A DNA stretch of 64,000 bases from Arcanobacterium pluranimalium (GCF_016907845.1 NZ_JAFBCS010000001.1:1612001-1676000); one strand, 5' to 3'; shown: positions 8,125 to 15,541, counted from the first letter of the stretch. Notes: generated by a model not told the origin, from the letters alone. Translations and numbers: made by a program.

Positions 8125-9585
8125 TTACTTCTTCGTAATTACTTGAGACGCCGCAGCTCGCGCAGCATCGTTGTCATCTACTTCGAGCACTTTCCATCCG
8201 TCTTCGGTGAGCTGAACGAGATAGTGTTCTGTTGCCAAATAGACTTCTTGGCCCTTGTCCAACGCAGCTTTTCCATAGAAAGTGAGCTGATCAACCTCAG
8301 GCACCCACTTGGGGTGTCTCGAATCAGCGACCATGAGGAAGCAAATTCTCTTGGCACCATCAACGATGTCCATGAACCCGCCACAGCCAATTGCTTTGCC
8401 GGCAAATGCGGAGACGTTGATATTGCCCTCGCCGTCAACTTGCCCGACACCCATGAACGTGATGTCCACGCCACCACCGTTGTAGAAGTCAAACTGTTGT
8501 GGGTGGCCAATAATGGCTGCTGGATGCAAAGCGCAACCAAAGTCGACGACGCCGAGTGGCACACCGCCGTAAGTTCCGGACTCAACAGTGAGCGTAATAT
8601 TGGCAATTTGCCCGCTCACAGCCAGGGCGCGACCAATTGAGTCGCCAGGCAAGCCGGTGCCGAGGTTGATAATGTCGCCATCACGCACAAGCTTCGCTCC
8701 ACGTTCACCGATCGCAATACGGGTTGGCTCGAGTTCGTGTGAGAGTAAAGCTTCTCCAAGTTCTTCAGGCGATGCGTAACCGGTCAGAAGATCCCAGTTC
8801 ACTTCGATCGAAGCATTCGTCTGCCGATGGTATTTGGCTGGATCGGAGGTGACCATCACGTAGTCCACCAAGACACCTGGCACTTCAACTTCGCGAGCTG
8901 GAATATCGCCGCGCTCAACAATTTCCTTGACCTGTGCAATCACGATTCCACCGTTGTTGTGTACCGCTTGGGCGATTGCCAAGTTATCAAGAATCGTCAC
9001 ATCGTCTTCTTGCGACATATTCCCGTCAGGATCGATTCGTGAGCCACGAATGATAGCTACATCTAGCGGGAAGGACTTGTAGAATAAGTACTCTTTCCCG
9101 TCAAGTTCCATAAGCGAGACGTATTCGTCCGGAGCAGTTGCAGCCTTGGCCGAGTCGTTGATACGGCCGCCGTCGTGGCGCGGATCAATGAACGTGCCCA
9201 AACCGACGGTGGATAGTTGCCCTGGTCGGTGTGCCGCAATGGTGCGGTACAACGTCGAAATCTGGCCCTGCGGCAAGCAGATTGCTTCTACTTCGTCGGC
9301 GCCAAGCACGTTGGCCATCGGTGGGTTGAGTCCCCAATGTGGGCCGATAACGCGTTTGAGCAATCCTGGATGTGCCAGGCGTGCCAGGCCGTCAATACGG
9401 TTGGATTGACCTGCAGCATGCACGAATGTGAGCTGGTTAGGCACACCTTTACTCAAAAATGATTTCTCAATTTCAAAGTAAATTTCGTCTGCCACGCCCA
9501 TCATCGTGAAGCCGTTTCCGACGACGGTCGCGCCGTTGGGGATCAAGCCCGCCACTTCGTGTGGTTCTACCTGCTTGAAGCTCAT
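8125..9585 (-). CDS. Single-chain CoA-transferase (propionate/YdiF-like, class I)
   Basis: This 486-residue protein carries fused alpha and beta halves of a family I CoA-transferase. The N-terminal half contains GNGFTMMGVADEIYF; the second half has TVESGTYGGVP, whose glutamate is the covalent catalytic residue in the family, followed by FDFYNGGGVDITFMGVGQVD. Similar proteins (YdiF, propionate CoA-transferase) exchange CoA among acetate, propionate, hydroxy- and ketoacids. It is a little shorter than the usual 510-530 residues. The start codon overlaps the dehydrogenase stop by four bases (ATGA). In this operon it probably loads the keto acid made by the dehydrogenase with CoA before thiolysis. 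Confidence 0.88.
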   Translation of the reverse strand: MSFKQVEPHEVAGLIPNGATVVGNGFTMMGVADEIYFEIEKSFLSKGVPNQLTFVHAAGQSNRIDGLARLAHPGLLKRVIGPHWGLNPPMANVLGADEVEAICLPQGQISTLYRTIAAHRPGQLSTVGLGTFIDPRHDGGRINDSAKAATAPDEYVSLMELDGKEYLFYKSFPLDVAIIRGSRIDPDGNMSQEDDVTILDNLAIAQAVHNNGGIVIAQVKEIVERGDIPAREVEVPGVLVDYVMVTSDPAKYHRQTNASIEVNWDLLTGYASPEELGEALLSHELEPTRIAIGERGAKLVRDGDIINLGTGLPGDSIGRALAVSGQIANITLTVESGTYGGVPLGVVDFGCALHPAAIIGHPQQFDFYNGGGVDITFMGVGQVDGEGNINVSAFAGKAIGCGGFMDIVDGAKRICFLMVADSRHPKWVPEVDQLTFYGKAALDKGQEVYLATEHYLVQLTEDGWKVLEVDDNDAARAAASQVITKK

Positions 9586-10343
9586 AGCTTGTAACCTCCG
9601 CCGATATTGATTACTTCACCGGTGAGGTAAGAGGCGTCGTCCGAAACGAGAAAAGCTACGAGATTTGCCACGTCTTCAGGCTGGCCAGCGCGCTTGAGTG
9701 GCACTTTCGCAACTTGCTCATCGTAGAGGTTGTCGAACCCTGCGCGAGATGGAACCTCGCGCAGCGCCGTCGTCATCGATGTCTCGATAAAGCCTGGGCA
9801 GATGGCGTTGGCGGTAATACCTTTGAATGCGAGTTCTTTCGAAATCGATCGGGTCAGCGATACGACGCCGCCCTTGGCTGCAGCGTAGTTTGTCTGTCCG
9901 ATATTGCCCATCCACGATGCTGATGCCACGTTGCAGATGCGACCATAGCCGTTTTCGCGCATATGAGTTCCAACTTTGCGGCAGAAGTAGAAGACGGCCG
10001 AGAGGTCAACAGCAATTACTGTGTCCCACATTTCGTCGGTCATTTTGTGCAGCATGCCGTCGCGGTTGATTCCGGCGTTGTTGACGAGGATGTCAATTTT
10101 GCCAAAGTCGGCAATCACCTGATCCACAGTGGCGTCGACTGCCTCACGATTAGACACGTCAAGCGCGATACCAACTGATTTACCGCCGCACAGTTCCGCC
10201 GTTGCGCGGGCAGCGTCGCCGTTAATGTCGATGACGACGACGGTGGCACCACGCTGTGCAAGTTTGAGCGCGATCCCACGCCCAATTCCTTGGGAGGCTC
10301 CTGTTACGATTGCGACTTTGTTCTCCAATGGGGTGCATGTCAT
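9582..10343 (-). CDS. Short-chain dehydrogenase/reductase (FabG-like)
   Basis: This 253-residue classical SDR has the cofactor motif TGASQGIGRGI, NNAG, a catalytic serine in NVASAS and YAAAK. An aspartate after the second strand (VVIDIN) favours NAD over NADP. The likely reaction is oxidation of a hydroxy acid to a keto acid, or the reverse. The ATG at 10343 overlaps the LacI stop as ATGA and has GGAG eight bases upstream; an earlier in-frame start would add 11 residues. Annotators may call it 3-oxoacyl-ACP reductase, but the catabolic operon argues for a 3-hydroxyacid or deoxyaldonate 3-dehydrogenase. Confidence 0.9.
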   Translation of the reverse strand: MTCTPLENKVAIVTGASQGIGRGIALKLAQRGATVVVIDINGDAARATAELCGGKSVGIALDVSNREAVDATVDQVIADFGKIDILVNNAGINRDGMLHKMTDEMWDTVIAVDLSAVFYFCRKVGTHMRENGYGRICNVASASWMGNIGQTNYAAAKGGVVSLTRSISKELAFKGITANAICPGFIETSMTTALREVPSRAGFDNLYDEQVAKVPLKRAGQPEDVANLVAFLVSDDASYLTGEVINIGGGYKL

Positions 10344-11398
10344 GAGACGTGCTCCTTTCCTAGTTGGCACCGGCACGAATTACCAATGCGTAGTGAGTAT
10401 TGACAAATCACTTCATGAGGAGTGATTGACTTATTTCTGATGAGGTCATCGAGGTAGATAACTGCGTTTTCTGCCATGTCATCAACAGGTTGTACAACGG
10501 TTGTGAGTGAGAAATCGGGCGACCGATGACTTATCACACCGTCGAAACCACAGATAGCTATATCTGCTGGAATATTGATGCCTTGCGCTGTGAAATCTTG
10601 CATAATGCCAAGGGCGATGGCATCTGAACCGCAGATAATCGCTTCTGGAAGTCCACGATCTAAACTGCGTAGATATTGAGCTGCTTTCATACCGCCATCG
10701 ACGCCGAGGGATGTGCGAACAATCCACTGTTGCGGAACGAAAATTCCGCTTTCTACAAGGCCGTCCAAATATCCGGCATAGCGATCATTGGAAGCAGAAG
10801 AGCGCCGTGGCCCTACAACGAGTGCGATTTTTTCGAAGCCATGGGAGGCCATGTGCAAAGCAATATCTTTCGAGGCAGCTTTGTTATCTATGCCCACAAA
10901 AGCGCCATTCACAGTTGGGATTTTTCGCGAAACCTGAACATATGGGATATTCCATTTGCGCAATTCTTGGACGACGGCGGCGTCACCGTCCTGAGTTGCG
11001 GTGAGAATGATCCCGTCCACGCGATGACTTGCCATGGCTCGAACTGTTGTGAGCAGTTCAAGTGGATCGTCACCAGTATGAGAGAGGTAGGCGTCGTATC
11101 CGTGCCAGCGTGCGTGATTTGAAACCGCGACTCCCAGCTCTTGATAGAACGGATTGCTCAGGTCAGCCAAGATAAGCCCAACGAGTGGTTTTGTAGTTTT
11201 CCAGTTCAGGGCTTTTTGTGGGATTTCCATTCCCTTCTTTTCAGCCAATGAGAGGATCATTTGACGGGTGCGCGCTGAAACACCAGGTTTACCATTAAGC
11301 GCATACGACACCGCTGCTCGAGATACACCGAGTATCCGAGCAATATCTGCTGCACTTCCTTCTTGTGAAGGTTTAATAATCCGATTTTCGCGATCCAA
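10340..11398 (-). CDS. LacI-family transcriptional regulator
   Basis: This 352-residue repressor has an N-terminal helix-turn-helix plus hinge helix (AADIARILGVSRAAVSYALN, residues 16-35), then a periplasmic-binding-protein-like sensor domain (LVGLILADLSNPFY from about residue 71; DGIILTATQ; ICGFDGVISHRSPDFSLTTV). Translation begins at TTG 11398, with AAGGGAG nine bases upstream. It is the first gene of the operon and overlaps the SDR gene by four bases, so it most likely autoregulates the whole cluster in response to the substrate or an intermediate. Confidence 0.93.
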   Translation of the reverse strand: MDRENRIIKPSQEGSAADIARILGVSRAAVSYALNGKPGVSARTRQMILSLAEKKGMEIPQKALNWKTTKPLVGLILADLSNPFYQELGVAVSNHARWHGYDAYLSHTGDDPLELLTTVRAMASHRVDGIILTATQDGDAAVVQELRKWNIPYVQVSRKIPTVNGAFVGIDNKAASKDIALHMASHGFEKIALVVGPRRSSASNDRYAGYLDGLVESGIFVPQQWIVRTSLGVDGGMKAAQYLRSLDRGLPEAIICGSDAIALGIMQDFTAQGINIPADIAICGFDGVISHRSPDFSLTTVVQPVDDMAENAVIYLDDLIRNKSITPHEVICQYSLRIGNSCRCQLGKEHVS

Positions 11399-11530
11399 AA
11401 CGATTCACTCCCTTGTGTACCGATAGCGTTCGCATTTGCATGCGTCCACATCGACTTGTGACTAGACTCTCAACCCAGTTGTGAGTTAAGCAACGTTAAG
11501 TTATCAACTATCGCTGACCAACTTTAGCGA
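11399..11530 (-). promoter_or_regulatory. Upstream region of the LacI-headed operon with candidate operators
   Basis: Two candidate LacI-type sites are visible: an inverted repeat CGCAT-N4-ATGCG at 11431-11444, 33-46 bases upstream of the TTG start, and an AACGTT-centred element near 11493-11498 flanked by GTTAAG direct repeats. No convincing -10/-35 pair was found. The remainder of the 309-bp gap up to nif3 holds a terminator at 11577-11622 and otherwise nothing recognisable. Confidence 0.35.
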
Positions 11531-11576
11531 CGAATCCGACAAAGACCCCGCCATAATGCGTTTACCAGCAGATACA

Positions 11577-11622
11577 AAATAATCCCGTCTGTTAAGTTTT
11601 CACTTAACAGACGGGATTATTT
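11577..11622. terminator. Strong hairpin terminator downstream of nif3
   Basis: A perfect 20-base inverted repeat (11577-11596 with 11603-11622) encloses a six-base loop. On the minus strand the stem ends in ATTATTTTG, a short U-rich tail. It lies 86 bases after the nif3 stop and separates nif3 transcription from the catabolic operon. Confidence 0.85.
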
Positions 11623-11707
11623 AACTAAGTTTCTCGCCAAAGAAATTAACCAAGGAGAGAATTAAGTCCTTAGGTTAACTCCCTGTGAGTAGCTCGGATT
11701 AATTTGC

Positions 11708-12508
11708 TCAGATCCGCATACTCCACGGGTCAGTCACAATAGTTGAAATATAGGTTGCCACACCACATTCACTTGCTATCCTGCGCTGCAAATTTGGCAA
11801 AACGGGCCATTCAGAAGCGAAATGAGTAGTTCCAATAAGCGCACACCCTCCCGCCCATAAATGATCGGTAGCCGGATGATGACGCAAATCAGCTGTGATA
11901 TAGACGTCTGCCCCGGCGTCGTCTACTGCTTTCAAAAATGAATCTCCTGAACCAGGCGAAACTGCAACCGTTTTAACGATTCGCTGCGGGTCGCCTCCAA
12001 TGGTGATACCAGCCGGAACCTGAGGAATGATCGCCTTAATACGATGAGCCAATTCGAGCACGCTCATCGTCATCGGCAACGTGCCAATTCTTCCAATGCC
12101 CAGCTCTTTATTCTCACTATGCGGCTGAAGCGGACGTTGCTGCTCTAGACCAAGCAGATCAGCAAAAGCGGCCGCAGTGCCATCTGCGGCTGAATCTGCA
12201 TTCGTATGCGCAGCGAGCAAAGCGCAGTCATGCTTGATCAATTTATGCACCCAAGAACCTTTTGCACTGTCCGTTGCAACGCTCGACGTACCACGCAAAT
12301 ACAGCGGGTGGTGCGTAATCAACATATCGGCGCCGCGTTCAATAGCTTCATTTATGGTGGATTCACACGGATCAACCGCAAAGCCCACCAGTTTTACTGG
12401 AGCATTCACATCCCCAACTACCAAACCAACACGATCCCAATCCTCAGCCAAGGAAGCTGGGTAATGCCGGTTCATCGCAGCCACAACATTCTCAACAGTT
12501 ACAGACAT
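11708..12508 (-). CDS. Nif3-like dinuclear metal centre protein (YbgI/YqfO family)
   Basis: This 266-residue protein has the conserved metal ligands of the Nif3/GTP cyclohydrolase I type 2 family: THHPLY near residue 65, AAHTNAD near 100, an acidic/His region ITADLRHHPATDH near 212 and THFASEWPVL near 233. The family forms hexameric rings with two metals per subunit; its true substrate is uncertain. A TAGAAT box lies six bases before the ATG (leaderless). In many actinobacteria the DUF164 gene follows directly; here that partner lies about 10 kb away beyond the catabolic operon. Confidence 0.92.
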   Translation of the reverse strand: MSVTVENVVAAMNRHYPASLAEDWDRVGLVVGDVNAPVKLVGFAVDPCESTINEAIERGADMLITHHPLYLRGTSSVATDSAKGSWVHKLIKHDCALLAAHTNADSAADGTAAAFADLLGLEQQRPLQPHSENKELGIGRIGTLPMTMSVLELAHRIKAIIPQVPAGITIGGDPQRIVKTVAVSPGSGDSFLKAVDDAGADVYITADLRHHPATDHLWAGGCALIGTTHFASEWPVLPNLQRRIASECGVATYISTIVTDPWSMRI

Positions 12509-12514
12509 ACCGCA

Positions 12515-12520
12515 ATTCTA
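12515..12520 (-). promoter_or_regulatory. Leaderless -10 box of nif3
   Basis: On the minus strand TAGAAT stands exactly six bases before the nif3 ATG at 12508, with no ribosome binding site between. It faces away from an identical box serving the fluoride channel gene 25 bp further on. Confidence 0.6.
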
Positions 12521-12545
12521 GCAAGCATACAGAACTACTTAGACC

Positions 12546-12551
12546 TAGAAT
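12546..12551 (+). promoter_or_regulatory. Leaderless -10 box of the fluoride channel operon
   Basis: TAGAAT is followed by six bases and the GTG start at 12558, with no Shine-Dalgarno. The 49-bp divergent gap leaves no room for a fluoride riboswitch, whose conserved core was not seen. Confidence 0.6.
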
Positions 12552-12557
12552 ATCGAC

Positions 12558-12968
12558 GTGGTTCTATCAATAATTTCGGTATTCTGCGGCGGATTTTTAG
12601 GCGTAAGTGCGCGCTATATCCTCGCTAGCACATTCCCGACCAACGCCTCGTTACCCCTGGGTATTCTGACGATCAATATGTTGGGATGTTTCCTGCTCGG
12701 TTATATCTCACAGAAAATCGCGCATAGTTCTTTGAAGAACCACATAAAAAAGCACATCAGGCTCCTTGCCTGTACCGGATTTCTCGGCGGTTTTACCACA
12801 TACAGCGCTATCGTCGTTGATTCAAATCTGCTTCTAGCAAAGGGGCAAACCACATTGGCACTTATCTATCCCATATTCTCGATTGTGCTCGGCGTGGCAT
12901 CCGTTGCCCTTGGCGCCCGTTTGGTTTTGCCGCGCGCTCCCCAAGCAGACAAAGAGGCGCAGGCATGA
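12558..12968 (+). CDS. crcB: Fluoride channel FluC/CrcB, first subunit
   Basis: This 136-residue protein has four hydrophobic segments and CrcB hallmarks: GGFLGVSARY in helix 1, LTINMLGCFLLG in helix 2 (pore asparagine) and TGFLGGFTTYSA in helix 3 (phenylalanine box and sodium-site threonines). Fluc channels expel fluoride as dual-topology dimers; two adjacent genes usually mean an antiparallel heterodimer. The GTG start has a leaderless TAGAAT box. Its end overlaps the second subunit by four bases (ATGA). Confidence 0.93.
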   Translation: MVLSIISVFCGGFLGVSARYILASTFPTNASLPLGILTINMLGCFLLGYISQKIAHSSLKNHIKKHIRLLACTGFLGGFTTYSAIVVDSNLLLAKGQTTLALIYPIFSIVLGVASVALGARLVLPRAPQADKEAQA

Positions 12969-13330
12969 CCACTCTATTGATCGCCTGCGCCGGCGGATTT
13001 GGGGTAGTTATGCGTTTCTTAATCGATTCCGTGATGTCCAAGGATAAGTTTCCCACTGGCACATTTACCATTAACCTCATTGGATCTGCCATTTTAGGAT
13101 TTTTCACCGGAATGTACCTCGGATCTGGTATTTCACAATCCACGCTCGCGATCCTGGGCACCGGATTCGCAGGCGGCTTCACAACGTTCAGTACGGCGTC
13201 GTTAGAAACCTACACCATGCTAAAAGATAACCAGGCAAAGAAAGCACACCTTTACGCTTGGAGTATGCTAATCCTTTGCCTGATTACCGCTTATATTTCG
13301 ATCTTATTAGGTTTTACCCTCACGAAATGA
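12965..13330 (+). CDS. crcB: Fluoride channel FluC/CrcB, second subunit
   Basis: This 121-residue protein has four hydrophobic segments with CAGGFGVVMRFLID, FTINLIGSAILGFFTG and TGFAGGFTTFSTASLE, the same pore elements as its upstream partner. The ATG overlaps the first subunit's stop (ATGA), so both are made together and probably assemble as an opposed-orientation heterodimer in the membrane. The gene ends 18 bp before the convergent amino-acid carrier gene. Confidence 0.93.
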   Translation: MTTLLIACAGGFGVVMRFLIDSVMSKDKFPTGTFTINLIGSAILGFFTGMYLGSGISQSTLAILGTGFAGGFTTFSTASLETYTMLKDNQAKKAHLYAWSMLILCLITAYISILLGFTLTK

Positions 13331-13348
13331 CCTGCGCCATTGCCAATC

Positions 13349-14788
13349 CTAAGCTTGGGCGTTTTCACGCTCTACCCAAATATCAGAGGGCAGCTCTCCT
13401 GGCATGTGTGGATTATTCGTTGCCACAAACGGCTTATTGGGATCAGCCTGGAAATCACGCAAGGCGCCAAATACCCACTTACCAAGTAACACAATCGCTA
13501 CCAGGTTAATCAAGGCCATTCCCGCCATCGTGATGTCGGCGAAATTCCATACGGCATTGAGTGAAGACAACGAGCCGATTGCCACAGAGATTACGACGAC
13601 GACGCCAAGCACCTTCGATCCCCAGGCTTTTCCTCTGGTCATGAAGTCAATATTGATTTCTGCATAGGCGAAATTGCCGATAATTGACGAATAGCAGAAC
13701 ACAAGGATGAGCACGACCATGACGGGAACAATCCACTCGCCCAGCTCGTAAGTAGCAGCGGCAATCGTGAGCGATGCGCCGTCTAGATCAGTTGCTTCGC
13801 CCGGTTTGTACACGTGGCCAAGCGAATTGAGAATGATGAACGCGGTGGCAGAACACACCAAAATAGTGTCGACGAAAACGCCCATCGCCTGAATGAAGCC
13901 TTGTTTAACAGGATGTGAGACCTGGGCGGTGGAAGCCGCGTTGGGAGCCGAACCCTCGCCCGCTTCATTAGAGAACAGGCCGCGGCGCGTACCATTGAGC
14001 ATTGCCGCTACCACGCTACCTGTTGTTCCAGCCAGTCCTTGCTCGAGACCAAAAGCCGAAGCAAAAATCAGCTTCACAATCGGAATGATATTTTCAAGGT
14101 TCATCACGATCACTGCAGCAGCGATGAGAATATACGCAATTGCCATGAGAGGAGCCATCCACTCAGTGACTTTTGCAACTCGCTTGAGACCTCCAAACAC
14201 AACCATTCCAGTGAGCACGAATAACACACTGGCAGTAACCCAAGGACTCACGCTGTAATGATCTTTTAAGGTAGCGGCAATCGTATTGGCCTGCACCATT
14301 TCATAGGAAATGCCAAAGGAGAACACCAAGAATATTGCAAAAACAAAACCCCATTTGCGCGATCCTAGGCCGCGTTGAATATAGAAAGCAGGACCGCCAC
14401 GGAATGTTCCATCATGCCAACGCACTTTGAACAGCTGTGCCATCGTAGCTTCAACAAAAGCTGTAGCCATGCCGAGCACAGCCACTACCCACATCCAGAA
14501 AACCGCTCCTGGCCCACCCAAGACGAGTGCGATTGCCACGCCAGCGATATTGCCCGTACCTACTCGTGAAGCTAGTCCAATCGCAAATGCTTGGAATGAG
14601 GAAATACCGCCATCACGGGATTCACGTGATGAAAAGACGATCTTGACCATTTTCCCAAAATTGCTAAATTGCACAGCTCGGGTGCGTACCGTGAAGTAAA
14701 TTCCAGCGCTAATCAGCAGAGCAATGAGGATGTACGTGTATATGAAGTCCGAAATTGAACCAAAATACGCTGCAATCGCGTCAGCCAT
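13349..14788 (-). CDS. Sodium:alanine/glycine symporter (AGCS family)
   Basis: This 479-residue membrane protein has about 11 hydrophobic helices. AGCS signatures include the N-terminal FAIGLASRVGTGNIAGVAIA (residues about 68-87), GGPGAVFWMWVVA, the FRGGPAFYIQRGLG loop and FSNEAGEGSAPNAASTA near residue 275. Family members take up alanine, glycine or serine with sodium. I chose the ATG at 14788 because GGGAAG lies about six bases upstream; an ATG at 14827 lacks a site. It is a single-gene unit convergent with the fluoride genes. Exact amino acid is not decidable from sequence. Confidence 0.92.
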   Translation of the reverse strand: MADAIAAYFGSISDFIYTYILIALLISAGIYFTVRTRAVQFSNFGKMVKIVFSSRESRDGGISSFQAFAIGLASRVGTGNIAGVAIALVLGGPGAVFWMWVVAVLGMATAFVEATMAQLFKVRWHDGTFRGGPAFYIQRGLGSRKWGFVFAIFLVFSFGISYEMVQANTIAATLKDHYSVSPWVTASVLFVLTGMVVFGGLKRVAKVTEWMAPLMAIAYILIAAAVIVMNLENIIPIVKLIFASAFGLEQGLAGTTGSVVAAMLNGTRRGLFSNEAGEGSAPNAASTAQVSHPVKQGFIQAMGVFVDTILVCSATAFIILNSLGHVYKPGEATDLDGASLTIAAATYELGEWIVPVMVVLILVFCYSSIIGNFAYAEINIDFMTRGKAWGSKVLGVVVVISVAIGSLSSLNAVWNFADITMAGMALINLVAIVLLGKWVFGALRDFQADPNKPFVATNNPHMPGELPSDIWVERENAQA

Positions 14789-14837
14789 AAAATCTTCCCA
14801 TCGACCAATCTCAGAAATATTCAACATTTACACCGAG

Positions 14838-14862
14838 ATATCTTTTGATGACTCAAAGATAT
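14838..14862. promoter_or_regulatory. Inverted repeat upstream of the AGCS carrier
   Basis: ATATCTTTTGA and TCAAAGATAT flank four bases, a 10-base inverted repeat with one bulged T. It is 50-74 bases upstream of the chosen start, a position suitable for an operator. No regulator can be named. Confidence 0.35.
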
Positions 14863-14888
14863 TACAAAGAAAAAGTAAACTTTGGCAA

Positions 14889-15210
14889 TCTTGCCATGGT
14901 GGGAGCGCTGGCCGTCCCTGTTTCTTCGCTCCGGCCACACGCCCTACCCTGGTATACAGCATGTCCTGGTACAGGGCCTGCTACACACACTAGCCTGACG
15001 ACATACGGCCCGTCCTGCTACACGCCCTGCCCCGCACACAGCTCCAACCGCGCAAAACTTCAAACGCGCAAAACTTCAAACGCTCCGCGACACACGTTGG
15101 TTCCAGTCACACATGCCTCGCTGATGCACATTCCACACCGGACACGACCCCTAGCCTCCTCCACGCACACGCCTCAGACAAGCATTTGGGGCATGTATGT
15201 CGCCTTATCA
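14889..15210. other. C-rich noncoding stretch with small repeats
   Basis: No credible gene is seen between the AGCS gene and tRNA-Val. About 300 bases are strikingly C-rich and G-poor on the plus strand. A 16-base unit (CGCGCAAAACTTCAAA) is tandemly duplicated at 15049-15080, and short CCTGGTA/CCTGCTA-type words recur around 14945-15025. Open frames here have no family resemblance and an unnatural composition. Confidence 0.5.
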
Positions 15211-15216
15211 CCTCTT

Positions 15217-15278
15217 TTTTGGTGTGTTTTTGTAAACATCTTGATATATATCGAGATGTTTACAAAAACACACCAAAA
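15217..15278. repeat. 62-bp near-perfect palindrome, copy 1
   Basis: Arms 15217-15241 and 15254-15278 are perfectly complementary over 25 bases, and the central 12 bases (TGATATATATCG) are self-complementary except at one pair. The ends are TTTTGGTG and CACCAAAA. A related 62-bp element with the same ends and centre lies at 28674-28735. Both are found about 50 bp beyond a tRNA terminator. It may be a dispersed palindromic repeat or remnant of a small mobile element, or a binding site. Confidence 0.85.
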
Positions 15279-15330
15279 CCCAACACGACCCGCCCATAAG
15301 CCTCCCTTACGTGCCCAGAATGGCATCAAA

Positions 15331-15371
15331 AACAAAACTCCCTCTCGAAGATTTCGAGAGGGAGTTTTGTT
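15331..15371 (-). terminator. Terminator of tRNA-Val
   Basis: A perfect 19-base stem (15331-15349 with 15353-15371, 3-base loop) follows the tRNA directly on the minus strand and runs into TTTTGTTTTTGAT. The stem even includes the last base of the encoded CCA, a classic compact intrinsic terminator. Confidence 0.92.
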
Positions 15372-15446
15372 GGTGGACCCTACCGGACTCGAACCGATGA
15401 CAACCTGGGTGTAAACCAGGTGCTCTACCAACTGAGCTAAGAGTCC
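15371..15446 (-). tRNA. tRNA-Val (anticodon UAC)
   Basis: The minus strand folds into a full cloverleaf: acceptor GGACTCT/AGGGTCC with one G-U pair, D-arm GCTC/GAGC, anticodon stem CCTGG/CCAGG around loop TTTACAC (anticodon UAC, reads GUA and GUG), and T-loop TTCGAGT. The discriminator A is followed by an encoded CCA (15373-15371). It is transcribed alone and ends at the adjoining hairpin. Confidence 0.95.
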
Positions 15447-15502
15447 GTTAGAAGCATATCCACAAATCCTGCTAAATTCCAAATTCATTCCCAAAACGTG
15501 AC

Positions 15503-15541
15503 GAGCGGCGCATTTCGACAACCAGCCGAAATGCGCCGCTC
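15503..15541. terminator. Hairpin downstream of the DUF3052 gene
   Basis: A perfect 15-base GC-rich stem (15503-15517 with 15527-15541, 9-base loop) lies about 130 bases past the DUF3052 stop, between it and tRNA-Val. The U-rich tail is weak (CGTTTTGGG on the minus strand), so termination is plausible but not certain. Confidence 0.6.

Noticed and set aside
7458-8138. 226-codon open frame opposite the thiolase gene
   Set aside because: Shadow of the thiolase, which has all catalytic motifs on the other strand.
12509-12557. Possible fluoride riboswitch before the FluC genes
   Set aside because: The gap is only 49 bp, lacks the conserved fold, and both genes seem to start without a leader.
14845-15414. 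189-codon open frame on the plus strand through the C-rich region, palindrome and tRNA-Val
   Set aside because: It crosses a palindrome, a terminator and an antisense tRNA; the composition is unlike a protein and no family is recognisable.
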